Below, one piece after another: positions 12,793-20,491 of a DNA stretch of 53,954 bases. Made by a program: the position numbers and the translations under genes. The stretch is from Bacillota bacterium. Its GTDB lineage: Bacteria > Bacillota > Clostridia > Oscillospirales > Acutalibacteraceae. The stretch lies in NCBI GenBank assembly GCA_029008595.1, contig JAQXJH010000085.1, positions 1 through 53,954 on the forward strand, given 5' to 3'. Every line of letters begins with the position of its first letter. The first letter of the stretch is position 1. Below the pieces are notes generated by a model. That model was not told where the DNA came from, did no database searches, and was given only the letters and a program-made list of their open reading frames with translations.

Positions 12793-12821
12793 ATTATGAT
12801 GGAAAAGGCTGAAAAAGTCAA
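12793..12821 (-). promoter_or_regulatory. sigma-A promoter of the PrsA-like gene
   Basis: Minus-strand TTGACT (12816-12821) and CATAAT (12793-12798), spacer 17. The 350-bp gap 12647-12996 between the two divergent units otherwise holds the leader hairpin and, on the plus strand, a TATACT near 12860 without a convincing -35 that might serve the small-protein genes. Confidence 0.7.
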
Positions 12822-12996
12822 AAGAAAATTCTGTGAAGTGAAAAAAACGCCGCCAAACGGGTATACTAACCGCGATTTGCGGCAGCCGCCCCACCGGACG
12901 CATCATCCCGCCCCGGAATCATCCCGCCCCGGAATGACGGCCGGAAATCAGCCCGGCCGCAGAATCGAAAAATTTTCACGATCGAAAGGACGACCG

Positions 12997-13176
12997 ATGA
13001 TGACACAGAAATATTCCGATCTTGATGCGCTGCTGCGCGGCGACGAACAGGCGGCAGAATATTTCGCTTCTCTGCCGGATTACGTTCAGGAAACCATGCG
13101 CGAGCGCTCTTCCCGCATCAACTCCATGCTCAGCCTCCGCGATTACGCCGAAAATCTGACGCGCGGCGACAACTGA
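12997..13176 (+). CDS. small conserved-type protein, tandem paralogue A (59 aa)
   Basis: A 59-residue acidic, soluble, helical-looking protein with no signal peptide or membrane segment. It contains EYFASLPDYVQETMRERSSR then INSMLSLRDYAENL. GAAAGGA lies 7 bases before the ATG at 12997; an immediately following ATG is an alternative. A longer reading frame extends upstream but its extra residues are Pro/Arg/His-rich and lack a ribosome binding site. The next gene encodes a clear paralogue: both share a YF..L pattern, an NS-L-L/D-YAE motif and similar length. Proteins of this shape occur in Clostridia as uncharacterised small proteins. No function is known. Confidence 0.75.
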   Translation: MMTQKYSDLDALLRGDEQAAEYFASLPDYVQETMRERSSRINSMLSLRDYAENLTRGDN

Positions 13177-13203
13177 TTTTTCAGGAAAGGATACAAGCCG
13201 ATC

Positions 13204-13365
13204 ATGCCCGATCTTTTTCATTTCAGCCCCGAAATGCAGCTCTATTTTCAGACTCTGACGCCCGAAACGCGCCGGGCTGTTCTGCAAAGCAGTGCAAAAC
13301 TCAATTCTCTGGCCGACCTGAAGGAATATGCCGAACGCTTCTGCGGAGAAAAACCGCAGGAATGA
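13204..13365 (+). CDS. small protein, tandem paralogue B (53 aa)
   Basis: A 53-residue protein (MPDLFHFSPEMQLYFQTLTP onwards) beginning 27 bp after paralogue A and ending GEKPQE. Aligned with A it keeps LYFQTL versus EYFASL, and LNSLADLKEYAERF versus INSMLSLRDYAENL, so the pair arose by tandem duplication. AAAGGA is about 12 bases upstream of the ATG, a somewhat long spacing. There are no membrane segments and no cysteine pairs. A toxin-antitoxin or partner-protein arrangement is conceivable but unsupported. A terminator-like hairpin follows at 13419-13461. Confidence 0.7.
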   Translation: MPDLFHFSPEMQLYFQTLTPETRRAVLQSSAKLNSLADLKEYAERFCGEKPQE

Positions 13366-13418
13366 TCCGGTCGTTTCCCCCTGCGCCGGTATGCCGGTAA
13401 ATTCGCCTGAAATTGCGA

Positions 13419-13463
13419 ACAGGGAGCGCTGCAGAAGATCTGCTTCTGCGGCACTCCCTGTTT
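13419..13463. terminator. bidirectional terminator-like hairpin
   Basis: A 19-bp stem with two G-U type positions (13419-13437 against 13443-13461) and a 5-base loop lies between the small-protein pair (plus) and the lipoprotein gene (minus). The T-runs are short on both sides, so efficiency is uncertain. Confidence 0.6.
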
Positions 13464-13491
13464 GATCATTGTCATTGCGGAAACGGGCGGC

Positions 13492-14772
13492 TCAGCCGTT
13501 CGGCTTCGGCAGGGCCTTGATGTCCGTAATATCTTCAAAAAAGGTTTTTTCGCTGCTTCCCGTCCGGTCGATCCGCTCGACCGTTCCGTCATTTTTTACG
13601 GCATAGCCCCGCTGGACGGATACGATCTTCGTCCAGTCGCTGCAGAAACCGACCGACTCCAGCGACGGGACGTACGTTTCGCCCTGCTCGGAAAAGCTGA
13701 GCCGGATCACGCAGTTTTCCTCGTCGATCAGCAGCTTTGCCGTTTCCCGGCCGTCTTCCGCGTTCCGGAGGCCGCCGCGCGCCATTTTCACGATCCGGCG
13801 TGCCACAACGGACAGATTTCCCGCTCCGTCGTCGCACAGCAGCGTCCCGTTCTTCCGCAGGATCAGCTTGGCGCTCATCAGACTGTCGGAAAGCGTGAAC
13901 CCGGCGTCCTGAACGGAGACCACACCGTCATAAATCGCATAATCCGGCAGCGGCAGCGCCGTTTCTCCGTCGCCGCCCTGCATGACCTTTTCGATGGACT
14001 CCGTGTTCAGCCCGAGCGCAAGCGGAATCCGGACTGCCTTCAGCGTTCCTTTTGCGGTCAGCCCGGTCAGGATCCCGTAATCGCAGCCCGATTCCTGATA
14101 GCGGTGCGCTTCCATCACACCCATCACAAAATCATTTTGCTGCAGAACAAATTCCTGAAAAACCGTTTTCTGCCCGGTCTGTTCCTCCAGCTCGATCCCG
14201 CGCAGCACGCCGCCCGGGCCGTATGCAACCGGAACACCGCTGTTGACCAGCGATTCATCCAGCTGCAGGAACCAGACCTTCTCCCAGTTCGCGATCAGCT
14301 TTCCGATGGGGTCGTTTTCCGATTGCCACCACGATTCTCCGTGGCCCAGAACCTTCCCTTCGGCGATCGCACCGCTGCCGTCGCCGAAAAACGTGCTGAT
14401 CTTCCGGCCGGTATCGACCCACGGATGCTCCTGACGGAACTTCTGCACCGCCTCGCGCGAGGCCGCTGTGGTCGTGTTCCAGACGATTTTCCCGTCCAGA
14501 TCCAGATACCCCAGATTGTCTCCAAGCAGGGCTTCAAAATACCAGAACCGGTCAATGGGCAGCTCCTGCGCCAGCTTTCCGGTCAGGGTCGTGTAAGGCC
14601 GCGGATATTTCGGCTCCGGCGCGCTTTCCGCCCGGGATTCCGGTTCGCTTTCCGGTATGGATGTCTGCACCGGGACGCTTTCTGCCTGAGAAAACGTTCC
14701 CGCCGCCTCGCAGCCTGCCATCAGCATCACTGCGGCAAGAACCAGCGCAAATACGCAAAGAAACCGCCGCAT
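13492..14772 (-). CDS. unrecognised lipoprotein, 426 aa
   Basis: I do not recognise the family. The signal peptide MRRFLCVFALVLAAVMLMAG is followed by the lipid-attachment Cys21, then a Ser/Glu/Pro-rich linker (about 22-55) and a mixed alpha/beta region to the end. Late in the protein a segment (KIVSVQRGYAVKNDGTVERI) resembles one blade of an RCC1-type or WG-type repeat; a second, earlier GYLDLDGKIVWN is also beta-repeat-like. The ATG at 14772 has AGGAGG 7-8 bases upstream; the reading frame extends further up but crosses the promoter at 14819-14847. Surface-anchored, probably beta-propeller-like, function unknown. Confidence 0.8.
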   Translation of the reverse strand: MRRFLCVFALVLAAVMLMAGCEAAGTFSQAESVPVQTSIPESEPESRAESAPEPKYPRPYTTLTGKLAQELPIDRFWYFEALLGDNLGYLDLDGKIVWNTTTAASREAVQKFRQEHPWVDTGRKISTFFGDGSGAIAEGKVLGHGESWWQSENDPIGKLIANWEKVWFLQLDESLVNSGVPVAYGPGGVLRGIELEEQTGQKTVFQEFVLQQNDFVMGVMEAHRYQESGCDYGILTGLTAKGTLKAVRIPLALGLNTESIEKVMQGGDGETALPLPDYAIYDGVVSVQDAGFTLSDSLMSAKLILRKNGTLLCDDGAGNLSVVARRIVKMARGGLRNAEDGRETAKLLIDEENCVIRLSFSEQGETYVPSLESVGFCSDWTKIVSVQRGYAVKNDGTVERIDRTGSSEKTFFEDITDIKALPKPNG

Positions 14773-14818
14773 GGAAAGACCTCCTGTCGCAGCAAATCTT
14801 TGGGGAACATCTGTTTTC

Positions 14819-14847
14819 ATTTTACTTCCCCTTAAAGGATTCGTCAA
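14819..14847 (-). promoter_or_regulatory. sigma-A promoter of the lipoprotein gene
   Basis: Minus-strand TTGACG (14842-14847), 17-base spacer, TAAAAT (14819-14824). Transcription would start near 14812, which rules out start codons upstream of 14772. The rest of the 356-bp gap 14773-15129 is AT-rich and contains the plus-strand aminotransferase promoter and dyad. Confidence 0.75.
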
Positions 14848-15028
14848 TAAAAATAACAGAATTGTAACCATTTACGTTCCTTTTCTGCACGTTTGAAAAT
14901 GGCGGATGTTTTTACAGAATTTAATTGCAAAAAACGGGGAAAGAAGCTTTTTTGAAAATACTCTGTCTGCAAAATACTTTTTTAAAAACGTTTTTTCTGC
15001 GTTCTCTTCCAATTCTCTCTCAATGCGC

Positions 15029-15067
15029 TATAATAGCAGCAGAACAAAAAAGTAACGATTCGGTTAC
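15029..15067 (+). promoter_or_regulatory. aminotransferase promoter and GTAAC dyad operator
   Basis: TATAAT at 15029-15034 serves the aminotransferase gene; the -35 region (CTTCCA near 15006) is poor, suggesting need for an activator. A dyad GTAAC-GATTCG-GTTAC occupies 15052-15067, just downstream of the predicted start of transcription and 63 bp before the ATG, where a bound repressor would block transcription. A near-identical dyad precedes the amidohydrolase pair at 51778. Confidence 0.65.
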
Positions 15068-15129
15068 ACCAAAAATGCACGTCCGCTTTTCCGGGCGTTC
15101 TTTAAATTGACCGTACAAGGAGATGCTCC

Positions 15130-16305
15130 ATGATGGATTACAGCAAAATTTTAACCAAAACTGTACAAGAGGTAAAGCCGTCCGGGATCCGCCGTTTCTT
15201 CGATCTTGCAAACCAGATGGACGACGTGATCTCCCTGGGCATTGGCGAGCCGGATTTTCACACGCCGGAGCATATCGGCCACGCAGGCATCGCTTCCATT
15301 GAACAGGGCAAAACCTTCTATTCGCCAAACCGCGGCTTTTTGGAGCTTCGCGAAGAGGTTTCAAAATATTTCAGCCGCCGCTTTGGCGTTACATACGACG
15401 CCGCAAGCGAGATTCTGATGACGGCGGGCGGCTCTGAAGCCATCGACGCCTGCATCCGCTCCATGGTCGCTCCGGGCGACGAGGTCATTATTCCGCAGCC
15501 CTGCTTTGTTTGTTACGAACCGTTGACTCAGCTTGCCGGCGGCGTTCCGGTCACGGTGGAAACCAAAGCCGAGGACGGCTTTCGTCTGACCGCCGAAGCC
15601 CTTCGCAAGGCGATCACGCCAAAAACCAAACTGCTGATCCTTTCTTACCCGAATAATCCGACCGGCGCCGTAATGCGCCGCAAGGATCTGGAAGCCGTTG
15701 CGGACGTGATCCGCGGAACCGACATCATGGTTCTTTCCGACGAAATTTACGCCGAGCTGACCTACGGCACGGAGCGCCACGTTTCCTTTGCCGCCATCGA
15801 CGGCATGCGCGAGCACTCGGTCATTGTCAGCGGCTTTTCCAAGGCGTATTCCATGACCGGCTGGCGGCTCGGCTATGCGCTCGGCCCGGCAGACGTGATC
15901 GGCGCAATGACAAAGATCCATCAGTTCGGTATTATGTGCGCCTCCTCTATCACGCAAAACGCCGCCATTGAAGCGCTGCGCAACGGAGATACCGACATTG
16001 AAGCCATGCGCGCGGAATATGACAAGCGCCGCAGCTATATCGTCTCCCGCTGCGCGGAGATCGGAATGCCCTGCTTTGCACCGGAGGGCGCGTTTTATGT
16101 TTTTCCGGACCTTCGCTCCTTCGGCCTTTCCTCCGAGGAGTTCTGCGCGCGCCTGCTGCACGAATTTCACGTTGCCATTATTCCCGGCTCGGCCTTTGGC
16201 GCCGGCGGCGAGGGCTTTGCCCGCGTTTCGTATTCCTATTCGCTTGACCATATTGAAAAAGCGTTTGACCGCATCGAAGCGTTTATTTCGTCGCTCAAAA
16301 AGTAA
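15130..16305 (+). CDS. PLP-dependent class I/II aminotransferase
   Basis: A 391-residue fold-type I aminotransferase. The PLP-binding lysine is K238 in SGFSKAYSMTGWRLGYA. Other family marks are NNPTGA (about 175-180), SDEIYAEL (about 203-210) and the N-terminal ISLGIGEPDFHTP. It is close to the PatA/aspartate-aromatic aminotransferase group, which moves amino groups between amino acids and 2-oxoacids in the cytoplasm; the exact substrate cannot be read off. AAGGAG is 7-8 bases before the first of two adjacent ATG codons. It is a single-gene unit, with a palindromic operator in the leader and a terminator at 16343-16382. Confidence 0.92.
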   Translation: MMDYSKILTKTVQEVKPSGIRRFFDLANQMDDVISLGIGEPDFHTPEHIGHAGIASIEQGKTFYSPNRGFLELREEVSKYFSRRFGVTYDAASEILMTAGGSEAIDACIRSMVAPGDEVIIPQPCFVCYEPLTQLAGGVPVTVETKAEDGFRLTAEALRKAITPKTKLLILSYPNNPTGAVMRRKDLEAVADVIRGTDIMVLSDEIYAELTYGTERHVSFAAIDGMREHSVIVSGFSKAYSMTGWRLGYALGPADVIGAMTKIHQFGIMCASSITQNAAIEALRNGDTDIEAMRAEYDKRRSYIVSRCAEIGMPCFAPEGAFYVFPDLRSFGLSSEEFCARLLHEFHVAIIPGSAFGAGGEGFARVSYSYSLDHIEKAFDRIEAFISSLKK

Positions 16306-16342
16306 CCCGGCTGCCCAAGGGACTTTACGACCCCAACAGTAA

Positions 16343-16390
16343 AAGCGCCCGGCAAGGCTTTTGCAGGCCTTGCCGGGCGCTTCTGTTTGC
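16343..16390. terminator. strong bidirectional terminator
   Basis: A perfect 16-bp GC-rich stem (16343-16358 with 16367-16382) and an 8-base loop lies between the aminotransferase (plus) and the ABC exporter (minus). T-rich stretches follow on both strands. Confidence 0.85.
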
Positions 16391-16409
16391 TGCTGCGAGC
16401 CGTCGTCCA

Positions 16410-18185
16410 TCAGTCGCTTTCGGCCAGCTGAGCGGTATAGAGCTTGTAGTAATCTCCTTTTTTAGCCATTAGCTCGTCGTGCGTACCGTATTCCGTGATC
16501 GTCTGATTGGAAACGTACATGATCTTATCGCAGTCGCGGATGGTGGAAAGCCGGTGTGCAATGATAAAGCTGGTGCGCCCCTTGAGCAGATGCGCAATGC
16601 CTTCCTGCACATACTGCTCGGTTTTGGTATCGATGGCGGAGGTCGCCTCGTCGAGAATCAGGATCTTCGGCGCAGAAATAATGGTGCGGGCAAAGGCAAG
16701 CAGCTGCTTCTGCCCCTGCGAGAGCCGTCCGCCGCGCTCCTTGACCTCGGTATCGTAGCCTTCCTTCATCTCGCCGATAAATTCATCGGCATGAACCACA
16801 CGGCAGGCCGCCTCGATCTCCGGCAGCGTGGCGTTCAGCCGTCCGTAGCGCACGTTGTCGGCAATCGTTCCCGAAAAGATAAAGCTGTCCTGCAGCATGA
16901 TGCCCATCTGGCTGCGCAGGGAATGGAGCGTTACCTTGGAAACATCATAGCCGTCCACCAGCACCGCGCCGCCCTGAACGTCATAAAAACGGGAGATCAG
17001 GTTGACGACCGTGCTTTTTCCCGCTCCTGTCGGACCGACCAGCGCAACGCTCTGCCCCGGCTCCACGGTAAAGCTGAGATTCTTCAGGATCTCCTTGCCC
17101 GGCTCATAACCGAAGGTGACGTTTCGGAACTCCACTCTTCCCTGAATTTCCGGCAGCTCCTGCGCGTCCGGCGCATCGTCGATGACGACCGGCTCATCCA
17201 TCGCTTCAAAGATCCGCTCCAGATACGCGATGGTATTCATAAAGTTGTTGTAGATGTTTGCAAGGCTTGCGATCGGCTGCCAGAACCGGCTGGAATAGTT
17301 GCTCATTGCGTACAGCGTACCGAACGAAATGGCCGGCCGGCAAATCAGCACGCCCACCACATACAGCAGGCTGGTAACGATCTGCGAAATATTGTCCACG
17401 CTGACCCACATCAGGTTGGAAATGTAGACCGCCCGCATCCACGCCTTGCGCGCATTCTGCGCCAGCCGCTCGAAGATGGTGTAATTCACATCCTCACGCG
17501 TAAAGATCTGCGTGACGCGCATCCCGTTGATGCTTTCCTGCAGGTAGGCGTTCAGATTGGAATTTTTGTTGGAAACCTGCTGCCAGGCGCGGCGCTGCGC
17601 CGGCTTGATGGAAAAGAACACCGCCGCCAGAACCGGCAGACCGGCCAGGATCACAAGGCCGAGCGTCAGGTGCGTCGCCAGCATGAACACGGTGATGAAC
17701 AGAATATTGAAAATTTCGAGGATGAAGTTGATGATCCCGTTGGAAAGCATATCCGAAACGTTGTTGACATACTGCACCACGCGCACCAGGATCTTGCCGT
17801 GCGGGCGGTCGTCGTAATAGGTAAAGGGCAGCTTCTGCAGGTGCTCAAACAGATCCATGCGGATATCGTAAATGATCTCCTGCCCGACGCGCGCCATCAT
17901 TTCGGAACGCTTTTTCACCAGAAGAATATTTGCCACGATGCACGCTGCCAGCGCAAGACAGAGCAGCAGCAGCTGGCCGATATTTTTTGCGGGGATGGAA
18001 ACGTCCAGCGCATACTGCACAATGATCGGCGTCAGCAGCGAAAACAGAACGCCGGTCGCGCTAAGGATCAATGCGGTGATCATTGTCCGCGCGTGTTTTT
18101 TGACGTATTTCAGACTGCGGCGGAAATGCCCGAAATTAAACGGGGTTTCCAGTGTTTCGTCAATATCGTACTTATTGCGGGCCAT
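16410..18185 (-). CDS. ABC exporter half-transporter, consensus-ATPase subunit
   Basis: A 591-residue membrane-spanning plus ATPase fusion of the multidrug exporter type. Six transmembrane helices lie in the first about 320 residues. The nucleotide-binding domain has Walker A GPTGAGKST, Walker B ILILDEATSAID with the catalytic Glu, and an intact switch His in IIAHRLSTI. However, the signature is LSQGQ rather than LSGGQ. This pattern is that of the partner subunit in heterodimeric exporters such as TM287/288, BmrCD and LmrCD. The ATG overlaps the stop of the first subunit (TGATG), so the two are translated together. The substrate is unknown; drugs, lipids or peptides are all possible. Confidence 0.93.
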   Translation of the reverse strand: MARNKYDIDETLETPFNFGHFRRSLKYVKKHARTMITALILSATGVLFSLLTPIIVQYALDVSIPAKNIGQLLLLCLALAACIVANILLVKKRSEMMARVGQEIIYDIRMDLFEHLQKLPFTYYDDRPHGKILVRVVQYVNNVSDMLSNGIINFILEIFNILFITVFMLATHLTLGLVILAGLPVLAAVFFSIKPAQRRAWQQVSNKNSNLNAYLQESINGMRVTQIFTREDVNYTIFERLAQNARKAWMRAVYISNLMWVSVDNISQIVTSLLYVVGVLICRPAISFGTLYAMSNYSSRFWQPIASLANIYNNFMNTIAYLERIFEAMDEPVVIDDAPDAQELPEIQGRVEFRNVTFGYEPGKEILKNLSFTVEPGQSVALVGPTGAGKSTVVNLISRFYDVQGGAVLVDGYDVSKVTLHSLRSQMGIMLQDSFIFSGTIADNVRYGRLNATLPEIEAACRVVHADEFIGEMKEGYDTEVKERGGRLSQGQKQLLAFARTIISAPKILILDEATSAIDTKTEQYVQEGIAHLLKGRTSFIIAHRLSTIRDCDKIMYVSNQTITEYGTHDELMAKKGDYYKLYTAQLAESD

Positions 18186-19930
18186 CAGGCATCCACCCCT
18201 TTCTGCATACCCTGCTGAATGCGGTAGATCTCGTAATAATAACCGCGCTTTGCAAGCAACTCTTCGTGCGTTCCGCGTTCCGCGATCTTTCCGTCATGCA
18301 GGATCAGGATCTGGTCGGCGTGGCGCACCGAAGAAATACGCTGCGCAATGATGAATTTGGTGCAGGTGAACGGCAGCCCGGCAAGCTGCTGCTGGATGTA
18401 TTTTTCCGTTTCCATATCCACGGCGGAGGTCGTGTCGTCCAGAATCAGGATCGAAGGCCGCAGCGCCAGCGCACGCGCCAGCGCAATACGCTGCTTCTGC
18501 CCGCCGGAAAGCCCCATGCCGCGCTCGCCGATGATCGTTTCGTAGCTGTCCGGCATTTTTTCAATGAATTCCGAAGCAGCCGCGCGCCGCGCGAAATCGC
18601 GCACATCCTCCTCCGGCAGATCGGGGTCTCCGTAGGCAATATTGCCGTCGATCGTATCGGAAAACAGGAAGACGTCCTGCGTCGCCATGCCGATATTGCC
18701 GCGCAGCGTGCGCAGATCCCATTTGCGCACGTCCACGCCGTCCACCAGCACCGCGCCGCTCTCGACATCATAAAAGCGGGAGATCAGATTGGTGATCGTC
18801 GTCTTTCCGGTTCCTGTTTCGCCCATGATCGCAATGGTCTGGCCGGGCTCCGCCGTAAAGCTGACGTTTTCCAGCACGCTGACCTTGCCGAACCGGAAGG
18901 TGACGTCCCGGAATTCCACCTTGCCCTGCATCCGGCTGCCCTCGGGCACCGTTTCGGGTCTTTCGGGGTTGCGGATCGACGGCCGATAGGTCTCGATCGA
19001 GATCAGCCGGTCGGAAGACGCCACGAACCGCTGAAAATCGTTGAGCAGGTTGCCCAGCTCGCGCAGCGGATCGGAAATCGCCCAGATCATGGAATTGCAC
19101 GCCCAGAACTGGCCGGCGCTCATTTCGCCGCTGATCATCAGCAGGCCGCCCACCAGCAGGCTGGTGACCGTCATCGACTGCGAAAGACTTTCCACATACG
19201 GATAGACCTTGAGCCACGCATTGACCGCCGTCAGATTCTGCCGGACATAATCGCTGTTTTTGCTGCGGAACTGGCTGATTTCAAATTCTTCGTTGGCAAA
19301 CGCCTTGACGACCTTGTTGCCGTCGATATTTTCCTGCGCATTGGTGCTCAGCCGGGAAAGCTTTTCGCGCAGCTCGATATAGATCGGGCGGACCTTTTTG
19401 CTGTACCGCCGCAGGATCAGCACGATAAACGGCGCCACCGCCAGCAGCGCAAGGGTATACTTCCAGCTGATCGTGAAAAAGTAAATGATCGTACATAAAA
19501 ACAGAACCGGCCCGCGGATCAGCTGCCGCCAGACATAGGCCACATTGTGCCGCACCATATCGATATCGCTCGTCAGCGCCGTCATCAGGTCTCCGGTGCG
19601 GAACGTGTCATAAAATTTCATATCCTTCTGCTGCAGGTTGCGGTAAAACCCGGTGCGCAGGTTGAACACCACGCCTTGGCTGGCATAGTCGCACATGACG
19701 ACCATCAGGTAGCCGACGGCACACCGCAGAAACGTAACGACGCACATCAGCAGCACCAGCGGAACGATCAGCTCCGTTTCGCCGCCTTCGAGTCCACGGT
19801 CGATCAGCACCGCCGAAATCTGCGGATTGATCAGCTGTGATGCCGGGAACAGGATCGCACAGAAGTAGCCGATATACAGCTGCCACTTATGCCCGGTTAT
19901 GTTTGCCCAGACCCATTTCATTCTCTGCAT
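18185..19930 (-). CDS. ABC exporter half-transporter, degenerate-ATPase subunit
   Basis: A 581-residue exporter half with six N-terminal transmembrane helices and a C-terminal ATPase. Walker A is GETGTGKTT and the signature is intact (LSGGQKQR). The residue after Walker B is Asp instead of Glu (LILDDTTSAVD) and the switch His is Gln (IIAQRISSV). These two substitutions mark the non-hydrolysing site of heterodimeric exporters, complementary to the LSQGQ signature of the next gene. GAGGTGG lies about 9 bases before the ATG. It is transcribed first, from the promoter at 20073-20101, and overlaps the second subunit by one base. Confidence 0.93.
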   Translation of the reverse strand: MQRMKWVWANITGHKWQLYIGYFCAILFPASQLINPQISAVLIDRGLEGGETELIVPLVLLMCVVTFLRCAVGYLMVVMCDYASQGVVFNLRTGFYRNLQQKDMKFYDTFRTGDLMTALTSDIDMVRHNVAYVWRQLIRGPVLFLCTIIYFFTISWKYTLALLAVAPFIVLILRRYSKKVRPIYIELREKLSRLSTNAQENIDGNKVVKAFANEEFEISQFRSKNSDYVRQNLTAVNAWLKVYPYVESLSQSMTVTSLLVGGLLMISGEMSAGQFWACNSMIWAISDPLRELGNLLNDFQRFVASSDRLISIETYRPSIRNPERPETVPEGSRMQGKVEFRDVTFRFGKVSVLENVSFTAEPGQTIAIMGETGTGKTTITNLISRFYDVESGAVLVDGVDVRKWDLRTLRGNIGMATQDVFLFSDTIDGNIAYGDPDLPEEDVRDFARRAAASEFIEKMPDSYETIIGERGMGLSGGQKQRIALARALALRPSILILDDTTSAVDMETEKYIQQQLAGLPFTCTKFIIAQRISSVRHADQILILHDGKIAERGTHEELLAKRGYYYEIYRIQQGMQKGVDA

Positions 19931-20072
19931 GAGAGAAAACCACCTCTTCCGTCAATACTGCCGCCGCTGCGGCAGCATCCTCTCGTTTTTTCTTTCTGTG
20001 TATTCATGATTGCAGCAAAACGCCGCAGGCTGCTACACCGGACGCGCCTCCTTTCCCAATCGAAATACACAG

Positions 20073-20101
20073 AGGATACCACACTCTTCTCCCGTTTTCA
20101 A
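20073..20101 (-). promoter_or_regulatory. putative promoter of the ABC exporter operon
   Basis: Minus-strand TTGAAA (20096-20101), 17-base spacer, TATCCT (20073-20078). The -10 box is weak. The leader would be about 136 nt. Confidence 0.5.
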
Positions 20102-20317
20102 TGGTTTTTCCGCAAGTTTTTTTCCTGTTTTCAAATCATTTATCCGTTGCAGAAATGCTTCGTTTTTTTGCCTGTTCCCGCCTGAAATTGGCGTTTCTTT
20201 TCAGGCAGAAAGACAATGCTTTCCGCGCCGGCGCTGCCCGCTTTCCGGGCCGGCTTCCGCTTCCGTTTTCCGTCCGGGTTTCCGTTCTGTTTTTCCCTGC
20301 CGGCGGGAGTGTTTCGG

Positions 20318-20364
20318 ATTATTTCAATATTTTGAAATATAATAGTTAAAAATCTTGAAATAAT
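20318..20364. repeat. three TTGAAATA half-sites upstream of the SPT-like promoter
   Basis: ATTATTTCAA at 20318-20327 faces TTGAAATA at 20332-20339 across TATT, and again faces TTGAAATAAT at 20355-20364. The last copy ends one base before the -35 box at 20366. The arrangement suggests alternative or cooperative binding of a dimeric regulator. Confidence 0.6.
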
Positions 20365-20365
20365 A

Positions 20366-20394
20366 TTGACTTTTGCCCGGAAAGCGTTTATTGT
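20366..20394 (+). promoter_or_regulatory. sigma-A promoter of the SPT-like gene
   Basis: TTGACT (20366-20371), 17-base spacer, TATTGT (20389-20394), about 98 bp before the TTG start codon. Confidence 0.7.
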
Positions 20395-20491
20395 TTAAGA
20401 AAAGCATGACGTATCTGCTTTCCCTGTTTGCGGGCAGGGCTGCCGTGCAGCCGGATCCCTGCTGCGCAGCGCAAAAAAAGGAGGAATTGTT

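Larger units (their letters stand above)
19931..20491. other. divergent control region between the ABC exporter and the SPT-like gene
   Basis: A 560-bp gene-free region. It holds the minus-strand exporter promoter (20073-20101), a C/T-rich stretch without coding character (about 20100-20310), three TTGAAATA-type half-sites (20318-20364) and the plus-strand promoter (20366-20394). No small gene with a ribosome binding site was found. Confidence 0.5.

Noticed and set aside
15052-15067. Catabolite-responsive element (cre)
   Set aside because: The dyad is 16-18 bp with a GAWTCG centre; cre sites are 14 bp centred on CG.
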